Below, one piece after another: positions 43,964 to 53,261 of a stretch of DNA of 64,000 nt (its first letter is position 1; each line of letters opens with the position of its first letter). The position numbers and the translations under genes were made by a program. This DNA is from CAVAWX01 sp963642995 (GTDB lineage Bacteria; Actinomycetota; Coriobacteriia; Coriobacteriales; QAMH01), in assembly GCA_963642995.1 (NCBI GenBank), contig CAVIIZ010000003.1, positions 59,401-123,400 of the forward strand. Reading direction: 5' to 3'. The notes beneath the pieces are model-generated. The model was not told the DNA's origin and made no database searches. It worked only from the letters and a program-made list of their open reading frames with translations.

Positions 43964-44734
43964 ATGGCAGATGGTGGCGACGCTGTCTTGGGCGATTTCG
44001 CCCGGCTCGACTTCGAGCGCGCGCAGCGCTGCGGTTTTCCCGAGGTCGTCTACGGCGCGGGGAAGACGGCCGGCCAGGTGGCGTCCATCATGGAGGCGCT
44101 CGTGGAAAGGCACGGCGTGGCGCTGGCCACGCGGGTGGCCCCCGAGGCCGCCGAGGCCGCGCGCGCGCGGGTGCCGCATGCCCGCTTCTTCGAGCGCAGC
44201 GGCATGCTCTTCGCCGACGTGCGCGACGATCCGATAGCCGGCGCCACCCTCGAGGAGCTGCTGGCCTGCCCGGCCCGCGCGCAAGGCCGCGTGCTCGTGG
44301 CCTGCGCGGGCACGAGCGACGTCGCGGTGGCCGAGGAGGCCGCCATCACCGCCCGCGTCATGGGCTCTGCCGTCGCTTTCCTGCCCGATGTGGGGGTGGC
44401 CGGCGTGCACCGCGTCTTGGCCCACGAGCGGGAGCTGCGCTGCGCGCGCGTCGTCGTCTGCGTGGCCGGCATGGAAGGCGCGCTTGCCAGCCTCGTGGCC
44501 GGCCTCGTGGACGTGCCGGTGGTGGCGGTGCCCACGAGCGCGGGCTACGGGGCGAGTTTCGGCGGGCTGTCGGCGCTGCTGGGGATGCTCAACTCATGCG
44601 CGGGCGGGGTCTCGGTGGTCAACATCGACAACGGTTTCGGCGCCGGCCAGATCGCGCATCGCGTCAACGTGGTGCCCGAACGCTTCCTCGGTGCGGGCGC
44701 AGGCCCGCAAGACGGCGAAAGGTCCGAAAGATGA
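43964..44734 (+). CDS. larB: LarB-like nicotinate dinucleotide carboxylase (nickel-pincer cofactor synthesis)
   Basis: A 256-residue protein of the AIR-carboxylase-like LarB family: RFP-like FPEVVYGAGKTAGQV, then LVACAGTSDVAVAEEAA, DVGVAGVHRVL, VCVAGMEGALASLVAGLV and VPTSAGYGASFGG. LarB carboxylates and hydrolyses nicotinate adenine dinucleotide as the first step to the nickel-pincer nucleotide used by lactate racemase and relatives. LarC and LarE are not in the window. It starts nine bases after valS, and its stop overlaps the POR gamma-delta start (ATGA), which ties it to that operon. The biological link is unclear. Confidence 0.85.
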   Translation: MADGGDAVLGDFARLDFERAQRCGFPEVVYGAGKTAGQVASIMEALVERHGVALATRVAPEAAEAARARVPHARFFERSGMLFADVRDDPIAGATLEELLACPARAQGRVLVACAGTSDVAVAEEAAITARVMGSAVAFLPDVGVAGVHRVLAHERELRCARVVVCVAGMEGALASLVAGLVDVPVVAVPTSAGYGASFGGLSALLGMLNSCAGGVSVVNIDNGFGAGQIAHRVNVVPERFLGAGAGPQDGERSER

Positions 44735-45777
44735 TCGAGGTCATATGGCATGGACGCGGCGGCCAGGGCGCCTTCACGGCGGCCAGGCTCCTCGGCGCGG
44801 CGGCTGCCGGCCACGAGGGGCTGCACGCGTTGGCGTTTCCCTCGTTTGGCCCGGAGCGCCGCGGGGCGCCGATGCGGGCGTTCACCAAGATAGACGAAAA
44901 GCCCGTCGCCGACCGCTCCGTGCCCGCGCAAGCCGACATCGTCGTCTACCTCGACGAGACGCTGCTGGACGGGGGATGGCGCGGGGAGTGCCGCAGGGCG
45001 GCCGGGAGCCGAGGCGATGCGGGCTCGGCCCCGGCGGCGTCGTGCGCGACGACCGTGCTCGTGAACCACGGGCAGGCCGGCCGCACGGCAGACGGCATCT
45101 GCTGTCTGCCGGCAAGCGCCATCGCCGCCGGGACCCTGGGCCGCGACATCCCCAACACCGCTTTCCTCGGCGCCATATGCGAGCTGTCCGGGGCGCTCGA
45201 CGTCTCGGACGCGATGCGCGCCATCGACGAGCTGATGCCGCCGCGCCTGCGCGAGGCCAACAAAGAGGCCGTCCGGGCCGCGGCGCGCGCGGTGCGCGAG
45301 ATGGCAGGCCCCGCCGCGTCGCGGCCCGTGGAGCTTGCGGCTCTCGCGAAAGGGGCGGACGCGGGAGCAGGCGGGGAGGCGGACGCGCGGGGAGAAGACG
45401 GGCACGCCCCGACAGTCCATGTGCGCCGCGACGTGCTCGACTACACGGCCATCGCGCAGACGACCTGTTTTCCGTCGGGCTATCTCGACCACGGCAACGC
45501 CGGATGGCGCAGCGTGCGCCCGGTGGTGGACGCCGGCGCCTGCGTGGGCTGCCTGCGCTGCTGGATGCAATGCCCCGACGCCTGCATCATCCGAAAGGAC
45601 ACCGCCTCGCACGACAGGCCCGATGCGCGCCGCGGCCTGCGGCAGGGTGAAAAGCCCCGCCGGCATCCGGTGGGGGTCGACTACGCCTTGTGCAAGGGGT
45701 GCGGAATATGCGCGCGCGCCTGCCCCGTGCGCGCGATCGAGATGGTGAGCGAGCACGAGAAGGAGGTGCCCGCATGA
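44731..45777 (+). CDS. 2-oxoacid:ferredoxin oxidoreductase, fused gamma and delta subunits
   Basis: A 348-residue fusion. Residues ~1-190 are a PorG-type domain (HGRGGQGAFTAARLLGAAA, then FPSFGPERRGAPMRAFTKI). A low-complexity linker (~200-235) leads to a PorD ferredoxin domain with two [4Fe-4S] motifs, CVGCLRCWMQCPDAC (~271) and CKGCGICARACPVRA (~321). In many anaerobes these are separate genes. It carries electrons from the thiamine-diphosphate centre to ferredoxin. Coupled at both ends: ATGA with larB and ATGA with the alpha-subunit gene. Confidence 0.9.
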   Translation: MIEVIWHGRGGQGAFTAARLLGAAAAGHEGLHALAFPSFGPERRGAPMRAFTKIDEKPVADRSVPAQADIVVYLDETLLDGGWRGECRRAAGSRGDAGSAPAASCATTVLVNHGQAGRTADGICCLPASAIAAGTLGRDIPNTAFLGAICELSGALDVSDAMRAIDELMPPRLREANKEAVRAAARAVREMAGPAASRPVELAALAKGADAGAGGEADARGEDGHAPTVHVRRDVLDYTAIAQTTCFPSGYLDHGNAGWRSVRPVVDAGACVGCLRCWMQCPDACIIRKDTASHDRPDARRGLRQGEKPRRHPVGVDYALCKGCGICARACPVRAIEMVSEHEKEVPA

Positions 45778-46955
45778 GCACGCGCTTCATCTGCGGCAAC
45801 GAGGCCGTGGCATGCGGGGTGCGCCTCGCGCGCCCCCATGTGGTGGCCGCCTACCCCATCACCCCGCAGACGACCATCGTGGAGGCCCTCGCGCGGATGA
45901 AGGCCGACGGCGAGCTTTCCGCCGAGTACATCCACGTGGAGTCCGAGCATTCGGCGCTGTCGGCCGCCCTCGGCGCGTCCATGACCGGCGCGCGCACCTT
46001 CACCGCCACCTCCAGCCAGGGGCTGCTCTACATGGCCGAGGTCTTGAGCTATGCGGCGGGCGGGCGCTTTCCCATCGTCATGGCCAACGCCAACCGCGCC
46101 ACGGCCTTGCCCTGGAACATCTACGGCGACCAGCGCGACAGCATCGGCTTGCTCGACCAGGGCTGGATCCAGGCCTATGCGGGCAACGCGCAAGAGGCCC
46201 TCGACCTCGTGCTCTTGGCCTACCGCATCGCCGAAGACCGGCGCGTGGCGACGCCGTTCATGGTCAACCTCGACGGATTTGCCCTCACGCACACCTACGA
46301 GACGGTGGACGTGCCCGATTGCGGGCAGGCAGACGCCTTCCTGCCCCCGTATGCCACGGACAACCGCTTCGATTTCGACGCGCCGAAAAGCATCGGGTAT
46401 TCCGCCGGGCCTGCGCACGATTGGCGCTACAAGCGCGAGGCGCACGAGGCGATGCTGCGCGTGGGCGAGGTGGTGGCCGAGGCCGAAGGGGAGTTCGCCC
46501 GCATCTTCGGGCGCTGCTATCCGGGCATGCTGGAGGCATATCGCTGCGAAGACGCCGAGGTGGCGGTGGTCACGCTCGGCAGCATCTCCGGGCTCGTGGC
46601 CTCGGTGGTAGACGAGCTGCGCGAAAGAGGGGTGCGCGCCGGCCTCGTGCGGCTGCGCTACCTGCGGCCCTTCCCGAAAGAGGAGCTGTGCGCCGCCTTG
46701 GCCGGGGTGAAGCGGGCATGCGTGCTGGAAAAGGACGTCTCCTTCGGCGCGGAGGGCACGGTGTTCACCAACGTGAACTCGGCCCTGCAGCAAGGCGGGG
46801 CGTCCACGAGGACCTGCAACCGCATCGGCGGCCTCGGGGGCGCCGACATCTCCGCGCCTGCGGTGCGCGCCCTGTTCTCCGAGCTGGCAGACGGCAGCTG
46901 CGAGGCGCGTCGCGTCGCCTTCATCGACGGAGGAGAAGGGGAGGTGGTCTCGTGA
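45774..46955 (+). CDS. porA: 2-oxoacid:ferredoxin oxidoreductase, alpha subunit
   Basis: A 393-residue PorA-type protein starting TRFICGNEAVACGVRLA, with AAYPITPQTTIVEAL, the VESEHSALSAALGAS segment that contacts the cofactor, and TSSQGLLYMAEVL. The C-terminal domain has RLRYLRPFP and ACVLEKDVSFG. It pairs with the beta subunit to decarboxylate pyruvate or a branched 2-oxoacid to acyl-CoA. Its preceding ribosome site GAAGGAGG lies in the gamma-delta gene. Substrate preference cannot be decided here. Confidence 0.92.
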   Translation: MSTRFICGNEAVACGVRLARPHVVAAYPITPQTTIVEALARMKADGELSAEYIHVESEHSALSAALGASMTGARTFTATSSQGLLYMAEVLSYAAGGRFPIVMANANRATALPWNIYGDQRDSIGLLDQGWIQAYAGNAQEALDLVLLAYRIAEDRRVATPFMVNLDGFALTHTYETVDVPDCGQADAFLPPYATDNRFDFDAPKSIGYSAGPAHDWRYKREAHEAMLRVGEVVAEAEGEFARIFGRCYPGMLEAYRCEDAEVAVVTLGSISGLVASVVDELRERGVRAGLVRLRYLRPFPKEELCAALAGVKRACVLEKDVSFGAEGTVFTNVNSALQQGGASTRTCNRIGGLGGADISAPAVRALFSELADGSCEARRVAFIDGGEGEVVS

Positions 46956-47869
46956 GGGAGAAGCCTGTCGCGGGCGCGGGGGGCGCGCTTGCAGGCGAGG
47001 AGCGTTTCCTCGGGCATGCGGCATGCGCGGGCTGCGCGGCCTCGCTCGTGGTGCGCCACGTCATGAAGGTCCTAGGCCCTCATGCGGTGGCCGCGCTGCC
47101 GGCAGGGTGCATGAGCGCGGTGGCCTTCAACTTCCCCCAGATGGCCTTCACGACAAACGCCGCCATCACGCCGTTTGCCTCGTGCGCGGCCGTGGCAAGC
47201 GGCATCGAGGCCGGTTTGCGCGCGCAGGGGCTCAAGCCGCGCGACTGCACCGTGGTCGCCATCGCGGGCGACGGGGGCACGGCCGACATCGGGCTGGCGT
47301 CGCTTTCGGGCGCCATCGACCGCGGCGACGACATCCTCTACATCTGCTACGACAACGAGGCCTACATGAACACGGGCATCCAGGAAAGCTCGCTGTCGCC
47401 GCGTTTTTCCGCCACGACCACGAGTCCGGCCGGCGCCTGCGCAAGCGGCGTCGCCACCGACAAGAAGCGCCTGTTCGAGATCGTCGCGGCCCACGGCATC
47501 CCCTATGCCGCGACGGCCTCGGCCGGATGCCTTTCCGACCTCGACGCCAAGCTCGCGCGCGCCGCCGCCGTGAAGGGGACCCGCTTTCTGCACGTGCTCG
47601 CCCCGTGTCCCACGGGCTGGGGCCACGCTCCCGAGCTGTCGTGCGAGATCGCCCGCCAGGCGGTGGACTGCGGGCTGTGGTACCTGGCCGAATACGACGG
47701 AAAAAGCGCGCAGACGCGCCTCACGCACGACCCGGGCGACTTCTCCGACCTCGGCGCCTACCTGAAAGGCCAGCGCCGTTTCGCGCATCTGGCCGAAGCC
47801 GACGTGCGCGCCATGTCCGCCGCACGCGACGTTGCCTGGGAGCGCATGAGGCGCACGTGGGCGTCGTGA
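46952..47869 (+). CDS. porB: 2-oxoacid:ferredoxin oxidoreductase, beta subunit
   Basis: A 305-residue thiamine-diphosphate-binding subunit. A cysteine cluster near the N-terminus (HAACAGCAAS) serves the proximal [4Fe-4S] centre. The cofactor motif is AIAGDGGTADIGL (~103-115) with YDNEAYMNTGIQ. APCPTGWG follows, a PorB hallmark. GTG start overlaps the alpha-subunit stop (GTGA). Last gene of the larB-porGD-A-B unit, followed by a hairpin. Confidence 0.92.
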   Translation: MREKPVAGAGGALAGEERFLGHAACAGCAASLVVRHVMKVLGPHAVAALPAGCMSAVAFNFPQMAFTTNAAITPFASCAAVASGIEAGLRAQGLKPRDCTVVAIAGDGGTADIGLASLSGAIDRGDDILYICYDNEAYMNTGIQESSLSPRFSATTTSPAGACASGVATDKKRLFEIVAAHGIPYAATASAGCLSDLDAKLARAAAVKGTRFLHVLAPCPTGWGHAPELSCEIARQAVDCGLWYLAEYDGKSAQTRLTHDPGDFSDLGAYLKGQRRFAHLAEADVRAMSAARDVAWERMRRTWAS

Positions 47870-47878
47870 CGATTGCCT

Positions 47879-47914
47879 GAAGGCGGGCATGCCGCATCCG
47901 CCGCGCCCGCCTTC
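47879..47914 (+). terminator. Probable terminator behind the POR operon
   Basis: GAAGGCGGGC and GCCCGCCTTC form a perfect 10-bp stem with a 16-base loop starting nine bases after the porB stop. A TTTTT run lies about ten bases further on, so it is not a textbook terminator. Confidence 0.4.
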
Positions 47915-47933
47915 GCCGGGCCGCTTTTTGCGC

Positions 47934-47939
47934 TACCAT
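47934..47939 (+). promoter_or_regulatory. Putative -10 (TACCAT) for the small membrane protein
   Basis: GCTTTTTGCGCTACCATTG: T-run, GCGC and hexamer as at 30200. The next ATG is only ten bases downstream and has no ribosome site, so the message may be leaderless. Confidence 0.45.
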
Positions 47940-47949
47940 TGCCGCCGTC

Positions 47950-48348
47950 ATGGAAAACGAGAAGCTCACATTCAGGAGAGTCGCGATGCGCGCGGTGTCC
48001 GTGCTCGTGTGCGCGGCAGGCGCCGCCGCGAGCGCCTACAGCCTCATCATCCAGTTCCAGGAGGTGGGCAACATCATGGCCTCCGTGTGCTGGTTCTCCG
48101 GCTTGTTCTCGCTTGTGGCGGGCATCTCCGGATACGCCGTCACCTGCCTGGGGAGAAAGGGGAGAAAACGCACGTGGGCCGCCGTCCTCGCAGGACTTGC
48201 GCTCGCCGTCGCGGCCTTCCTCTACGCACAGGCCCGTCTTCCCCTGCACACCGTCGCCTCCATCGCCATCGCCTGCGTGTGCGTGCAGGCGGTGTTGCTC
48301 TTCATCTGGCATTTCGTCTTGAAGCGCGAAGACCCCGACGCCCTCTAG
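47950..48348 (+). CDS. Small four-helix membrane protein, function unknown
   Basis: A 132-residue protein with four hydrophobic helices (about 13-34, 42-66, 75-92 and 98-121) and short charged loops (GRKGRKRTW between helices 2 and 3). I do not recognise a family. There is no ribosome-binding site before the ATG, and a -10-like box lies ten bases upstream, which suggests a leaderless message. It stands between the POR operon and the TrpR-like gene. Confidence 0.65.
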   Translation: MENEKLTFRRVAMRAVSVLVCAAGAAASAYSLIIQFQEVGNIMASVCWFSGLFSLVAGISGYAVTCLGRKGRKRTWAAVLAGLALAVAAFLYAQARLPLHTVASIAIACVCVQAVLLFIWHFVLKREDPDAL

Positions 48349-48443
48349 ACCTCCTTGCGCGCCGCCCATCGCGGCCGTGCTCCGTAGTACCATGGGGTGA
48401 AATCCGGTCGAGAGACGTCCGCGCGGAAAGCAGGGGTGCGTGC

Positions 48444-48752
48444 ATGGCAGAACACGAAGTGAGAAACGACAAGGTGGAGGCGCTTCTTTCGGTGCTGGCG
48501 CAGATCTCGGATCCCGACGCGCTCTACGAGCTTTTCCGCGACCTGCTCACCGTGCGCGAGATAGAAGACGCGGCGGGCCGCCTCGAGGTGGCCCGCCTGC
48601 TCGACGCCGGCGCGAGCTATGTGGAGATCCAGAAGAAGACGGGCGCGTCGGCCACCACGGTCAGCCGCGTGTCGAAGTGCCTGAACTACGGCGCCGGGGG
48701 ATACCGCCGCGCGCTCGACGTCTTGGCCGCGCGCGAGACGGTGGGGAGGTAG
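48444..48752 (+). CDS. TrpR/YerC-family DNA-binding protein
   Basis: A 102-residue all-helical protein of the TrpR-like YerC/YecD family: ALYELFRDLLTVREIEDAA, then RLEVARLL, then the helix-turn-helix SYVEIQKKTGASATTVSRVS. The family controls transcription by a mechanism still poorly known, and the tryptophan site of TrpR is not evident. It begins with a weak ribosome site (GGGG) and ends five bases before dnaE, so the two are co-transcribed. A GTAGTACCAT box lies ~50 bases upstream. Confidence 0.85.
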   Translation: MAEHEVRNDKVEALLSVLAQISDPDALYELFRDLLTVREIEDAAGRLEVARLLDAGASYVEIQKKTGASATTVSRVSKCLNYGAGGYRRALDVLAARETVGR

Positions 48753-48757
48753 CGGGC

Positions 48758-51700
48758 ATGGCCGAGCAGGACATCCCGGGATTTGCGGCCATCAAGGCCG
48801 CCAGCGAGGGCGCAGGGCCGGTTCCCACCACCTGCCGCGAGACGGGCAACTTCGTCCATCTGCACGTGCACACGGAGTACTCGCTGCTCGACGGCGTCAC
48901 GCGCTTGGGCGATCTGTGCTCGTATGCCAAGGAGCTGGGCATGCCGGCCGTGGCCATCACCGACCACGGCTACATGTACGGCGCGGCCGAGTTCTACCGC
49001 GCGGCCGTCGACGCGGGCATCAAGCCCATCATCGGCTGCGAGGTCTATTTCACCCCCGCGCCCACGCTCGACCACGCCGGCCAGTCGCGCCCCGAGCTCT
49101 ACCACATGCTCTTGCTGGCAAAGACCAACCAGGGCTACCGCAACCTCATGCGCATCGTCTCGGACGCCGCCGTGGAGGGCATGTGGTACAAGCCGCGCGT
49201 CACCTTGGACAGCCTGCGCAAGTACCACGACGGCATACTCGCGACCAGCGCCTGCATCGCGGGCATCATCCCGAAGTACCTCGACCAGGGCCAATACGAG
49301 GGCGCCAAGGAGTGGGCGCAGACCTTCATCGACATATTCGGCGCCGAGGACTTCTACATCGAGCTGCAAAACCAAGGACCTGAGATCGTCACCGACCACG
49401 GCCTTTCCCAGCCCCGTCTGAACGACCTCCTGTGCAAGCTCGCCGACGAGCTGGGTTTGAAGACGGTGGGCACGAACGACCTGCACTACCTCAAGCGCGA
49501 AGACGCCGCCATGCAAGACCTCATGCTGTGCATCGGCATGAACAAGCAGGTGGACGACCCCACGCGCATGAAGTTCAAAAACGACCAGTTCTACCTGAAA
49601 AGCTACGAGGAGATGGCCGAGGCGCTCTGCGAGCATCCCGAGTGCCTGGCCACGACGCTCGAGATCGCCGACAAATGCAACGTCACCATCGAGTTCGGCA
49701 ACATCATCTTGCCGCGCTACCCCTTCCTGCGCGAGGGGCAGACGCCCGAGGAGGCGCTGTCCGAGATGGCCCTCGAGGGCTTGAAGGTGCGCTACGGCGA
49801 CCCGCTGCCGCCCGAGGTGCTCGAGCGCTTCGAGCACGAGTACGAGATCATATGCACGAAGGGATTTGCCGCCTACTTCCTCATAGTGCAGGAGTTCGCG
49901 CACTGGGCAAAGGAAAACGGCATAGGCGTAGGACCCGGGCGCGGTTCGGCGGCCGGCTCCATCATCTCCTACGCGCTCGACATCACCACCTTCGACCCGC
50001 TGAAAAACGACCTCATCTTCGAGCGCTTCCTCTCGCCGGAGCGCACCGAGATGCCCGATATCGACATGGATTTCGACGATCGCCGGCGCCTGGACGTGAT
50101 CCAGCATTGCCGCGAGGTCTACGGCGACGAGCGCATCGCGCACGTGATCACCTACTCGAAGCTCAAGGCCAAAAACGCCATCAACGACGCGGCGCGCGTG
50201 CTGGGCTTTCCCGTGTGGAAAAGCCAAAGCATCACCAAGCTCGTGGGCGCCGACCCGAAGGCCACGATCGACGGCACCATCGAGGAGAACCCGGAGTTTC
50301 GCAAGGCCTACGAGACCGACCCGGATGCGGCGCGCATCATCGACGCCGCCCGCAGCATCGAGGGCCTCACGCGCGGCGAGGGCGTGCATGCCTCCGCCGT
50401 CATCATCTGCCGCGACGACGTGAGCGACTACGTGCCGGTGAAATACGACACCAAGGGCGGCGTCATCATCACCCAATACGACGGGCACATGACGGCCGAC
50501 ATGGGCCTTTTGAAGATGGACTTCCTCGGGCTGCGCAACCTGACCGTCATCCAGGACGCGCTGGCCAACATCAAGCGCAACTTCGGCGTCGACGTCGAGC
50601 TGAACCCGCACGGCCAGATCGACCCGGCCGCCACGCGGGGCGCGCATCCAAGCATCATGACCATGGACGACCCTGCCATATTCGAGCTGTTCGCGCGCGG
50701 CGACACGGCAAGCGTCTTCCAGGTCGAGTCGCCCGGCATGCGCGCCTTGCTCAAGCGCATGAAGCCGGACCGCTACGACGACATCGTGGCCGTGCTCGCG
50801 CTCTACCGCCCCGGCCCTCTGGGCGCCGGCATGGTCGACGACTTCGTGGATCGCAAGCTCGGCCGCAAGCCCGTCACCTACTACGACGAGCGCCTGAAGC
50901 CCATACTCGAGAACACCTACGGCTGCATCGTCTACCAAGAGCAGGTCATGCGCATCTCGGTGGTCATGTCCGGCTTCACCGTCGGCGAAAGCGACAAGGT
51001 GCGCAAGGCCGTGGCGAAGAAGAAGATCGCCCTCATGCGCGAGGTCGTGCAGACCTGGGCAGACGGCACGTCCGAGACGATGGAAGACCACTGGATGAAC
51101 GGCGCCGAGCGCAACGGCTACTCGCGCAAGATAGCCCAGACCATCTGGGACGACGTCTTGAAGTTCGCCGAGTACGCCTTCAACAAGTCGCATTCGGCGG
51201 CCTACGGCATACTCACCATGCAGACGGCGTGGCTGAAGGCGCACTACCCCAACGAGTTTCTCGCCGCCGACCTCACGAGCTACATGGGCAAGACGGACAA
51301 GACGGTGAAGTGCGTGAACGGCTGCCGGGAAAGCGGCGTGGCGGTGCTGCCCCCCGACATCAACAGCTCGCGCACGCAGTTCACGCCCGTGGCGGAGGGC
51401 ATCCGCTTCGGGCTGGCGGGCCTGCGCGGCGTGGGCGAGTCCGTGGCCGAGGAGATCATCGCCGAACGCGAGCGGGGCGGCGATTTCGAGAGCCTGCACG
51501 ACTATCTCAACCGCCTGCCGGCCGACGCGTGCAACAGGCGCGTGGTCGAGGCGCTGGTGAAGTCGGGCGCGTTCGACTCGACGGGATATCCGCGCAAGCA
51601 GCTGTGGGGCTTCGTGGAAGAAGGCGCCTTGCTGGAGTCGGCCACGCGCCGGCGCAACGAGCGCGAGACGGGGCAGGTGTCGCTGTTCGACCTGGCGGCG

Positions 51701-52429
51701 GCCGACCCGGATGACGCCGCGTCGGATTTCGTGGAGGCGGTCCCGGAGCCCGACGGCGTGGAGTGGGAGCGCATGGTGAAGCTGCGCTTCGAAAAGGAGA
51801 TCGTCGGCATCTACGTGTCCGACCACCCGCTGTCGCCGTACGCGGGCCTGCTGCGCGAGCGCTCCAGCGCCTCGCTCGGGTCCATCGACGACGCGGACGT
51901 GTTCACCGACGGCAAGACCTACGATTTCGCGGGCATGGTCTCGGCTTGCCAGATAAAGGTGACGAAGAAAAAGGACACCATGGCCATAGTCGCCCTCGAA
52001 GACCTCGAGGGGTCGGTGCCGTGCGTCGTGTGGCCGCGCACCCTCAAAGAGCTCGACGATACGGGCAGGCGCTCGATGATCGAGGAGGACTCCATCTTGC
52101 TGGTGCACGGCAGGCTCGAGCGCGGCGACCGCGGGGCGCAGGTGATCGTGGACAGCCTGGAGCCGCTCGACCCCGCGTCGCAAAGAAAGCGCGGGCCGTC
52201 GGCGCTGTCCATACACCTGAAATCCGAGGTTTTTTCCGATGCGGTGATGACGCGGCTGTCCGGCGTCTTCGAAAACTATCCGGGCGCGCAGCCCGTCACC
52301 TTGTTCATCGAGCAGAAAGACGGGCGGAAGTTTCGCGCGGAGCTGCCCGTGCAGGTGAACTGCGAGAGCCCCGAGCTCTTGGCGCAGGTGGGCTCGATCG
52401 TGGGAGATCGGGCCGTGAAGATGGTGTAG
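48758..52429 (+). CDS. dnaE: DNA polymerase III alpha subunit
   Basis: A 1223-residue replicative polymerase of DnaE type. The PHP domain opens with VHLHVHTEYSLLDG (~30). The catalytic core carries GVGPGRGSAAGS and the aspartate motif MPDIDMDF, followed by a fingers region (YRPGPLGAG). An OB-fold lies near the C-terminus (DFAGMVSACQIKVTKK). No exonuclease insert, so it is not PolC. GGGGAGG precedes the ATG at 48758, inside the end of the TrpR-like gene. Confidence 0.96.
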   Translation: MAEQDIPGFAAIKAASEGAGPVPTTCRETGNFVHLHVHTEYSLLDGVTRLGDLCSYAKELGMPAVAITDHGYMYGAAEFYRAAVDAGIKPIIGCEVYFTPAPTLDHAGQSRPELYHMLLLAKTNQGYRNLMRIVSDAAVEGMWYKPRVTLDSLRKYHDGILATSACIAGIIPKYLDQGQYEGAKEWAQTFIDIFGAEDFYIELQNQGPEIVTDHGLSQPRLNDLLCKLADELGLKTVGTNDLHYLKREDAAMQDLMLCIGMNKQVDDPTRMKFKNDQFYLKSYEEMAEALCEHPECLATTLEIADKCNVTIEFGNIILPRYPFLREGQTPEEALSEMALEGLKVRYGDPLPPEVLERFEHEYEIICTKGFAAYFLIVQEFAHWAKENGIGVGPGRGSAAGSIISYALDITTFDPLKNDLIFERFLSPERTEMPDIDMDFDDRRRLDVIQHCREVYGDERIAHVITYSKLKAKNAINDAARVLGFPVWKSQSITKLVGADPKATIDGTIEENPEFRKAYETDPDAARIIDAARSIEGLTRGEGVHASAVIICRDDVSDYVPVKYDTKGGVIITQYDGHMTADMGLLKMDFLGLRNLTVIQDALANIKRNFGVDVELNPHGQIDPAATRGAHPSIMTMDDPAIFELFARGDTASVFQVESPGMRALLKRMKPDRYDDIVAVLALYRPGPLGAGMVDDFVDRKLGRKPVTYYDERLKPILENTYGCIVYQEQVMRISVVMSGFTVGESDKVRKAVAKKKIALMREVVQTWADGTSETMEDHWMNGAERNGYSRKIAQTIWDDVLKFAEYAFNKSHSAAYGILTMQTAWLKAHYPNEFLAADLTSYMGKTDKTVKCVNGCRESGVAVLPPDINSSRTQFTPVAEGIRFGLAGLRGVGESVAEEIIAERERGGDFESLHDYLNRLPADACNRRVVEALVKSGAFDSTGYPRKQLWGFVEEGALLESATRRRNERETGQVSLFDLAAADPDDAASDFVEAVPEPDGVEWERMVKLRFEKEIVGIYVSDHPLSPYAGLLRERSSASLGSIDDADVFTDGKTYDFAGMVSACQIKVTKKKDTMAIVALEDLEGSVPCVVWPRTLKELDDTGRRSMIEEDSILLVHGRLERGDRGAQVIVDSLEPLDPASQRKRGPSALSIHLKSEVFSDAVMTRLSGVFENYPGAQPVTLFIEQKDGRKFRAELPVQVNCESPELLAQVGSIVGDRAVKMV

Positions 52430-52456
52430 GGGCGGCGCAGCGGAGCGCGGCGCGCG

Positions 52457-53251
52457 TCAGGCGACGGGTTCGCTCAGCGCGTTTTGGAGATGGGCGCGGC
52501 GCGTTTTTCCGATGCCCAGCTGGCAGGCGATGAAGGGCTCCATCCCGCCATAGCGCTTGCCCACCTCGTCGTAGAACGCGCCGATGTTCTCCGGCGAGGC
52601 GCGGTGCGAATCGCACAGCTCGCGCGCCCGTTTCCCGTCGCCTTCGCACAGGCGCAAGAAGCGCTCGTAGGTGCCCTGGATATGGGCGTCGCGCGAGGCG
52701 TTCGTGGCAAGGTAGTCGGAAAGCACCGCGTCGGGTTGCGCCCCCAGCACCTCCAGCACGAGCGCGGAGAGTATGCCCGCCCGGTCTTTGCCGCCGGTGC
52801 AGTGCAGGTAGACGGGCATGCCGGATGCCGCGCGGGCAAAGAGCGCGTCGAGCGCGCGCGCCATCTGGGCGACGGTGGCGGGATTGGCCGTGGAGCGGTA
52901 GAAGTCGACTTGGTCGCAGGCGAAATCGTGGCCGATGCGTATGGTGCCCGGCAGCTTCTTCGTGTATTCCAGCCCCACGATGTCCTTGTCGTAGAAGGGG
53001 ATGTGGAGGTTTTCGACGCCGTGCACGTCCGGGTCGGGGTTTGCGGCGCGCTCCCAGCCGCAGCGAAGGTCGATGACGCAGCGCACCCCGTGCTCGCCGA
53101 AAAGCGCGTCGAGGTCTCCCTCGCTTGCCGATGCCAGCGCCGCGCCCCGCAAGATCAGGCCGCGCTTCACGCACCGCGCGCCGCCGTCTGCGGGCGTGCC
53201 GCCCAAATCGCGCACGTTGCGCAAGCCCTCGAAGCGGATGGTCTTCGACAT
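52457..53251 (-). CDS. Protein-tyrosine/serine phosphatase (PtpB/LipA-like)
   Basis: A 264-residue phosphatase of the bacterial tyrosine phosphatase family. FEGLRNVRDLGG is the N-terminal signature and the active-site loop is HCTGGKDRAG (Cys-x5-Arg with a Lys and Asp inside, as in phosphoinositide-tolerant PtpB enzymes). The gene begins ten bases after the helicase gene with GAGGAAGGG as ribosome site. Substrates in the cell are not known. It converges with dnaE with only 27 bases between and no clear terminator. Confidence 0.88.
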   Translation of the reverse strand: MSKTIRFEGLRNVRDLGGTPADGGARCVKRGLILRGAALASASEGDLDALFGEHGVRCVIDLRCGWERAANPDPDVHGVENLHIPFYDKDIVGLEYTKKLPGTIRIGHDFACDQVDFYRSTANPATVAQMARALDALFARAASGMPVYLHCTGGKDRAGILSALVLEVLGAQPDAVLSDYLATNASRDAHIQGTYERFLRLCEGDGKRARELCDSHRASPENIGAFYDEVGKRYGGMEPFIACQLGIGKTRRAHLQNALSEPVA

Positions 53252-53261
53252 GCGCCCTTCC

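Noticed and set aside
40355..44425. 1356-codon minus-strand frame across clpX, valS and larB
   Set aside because: Composition is that of an antisense shadow, and three clear genes with catalytic motifs occupy the other strand.
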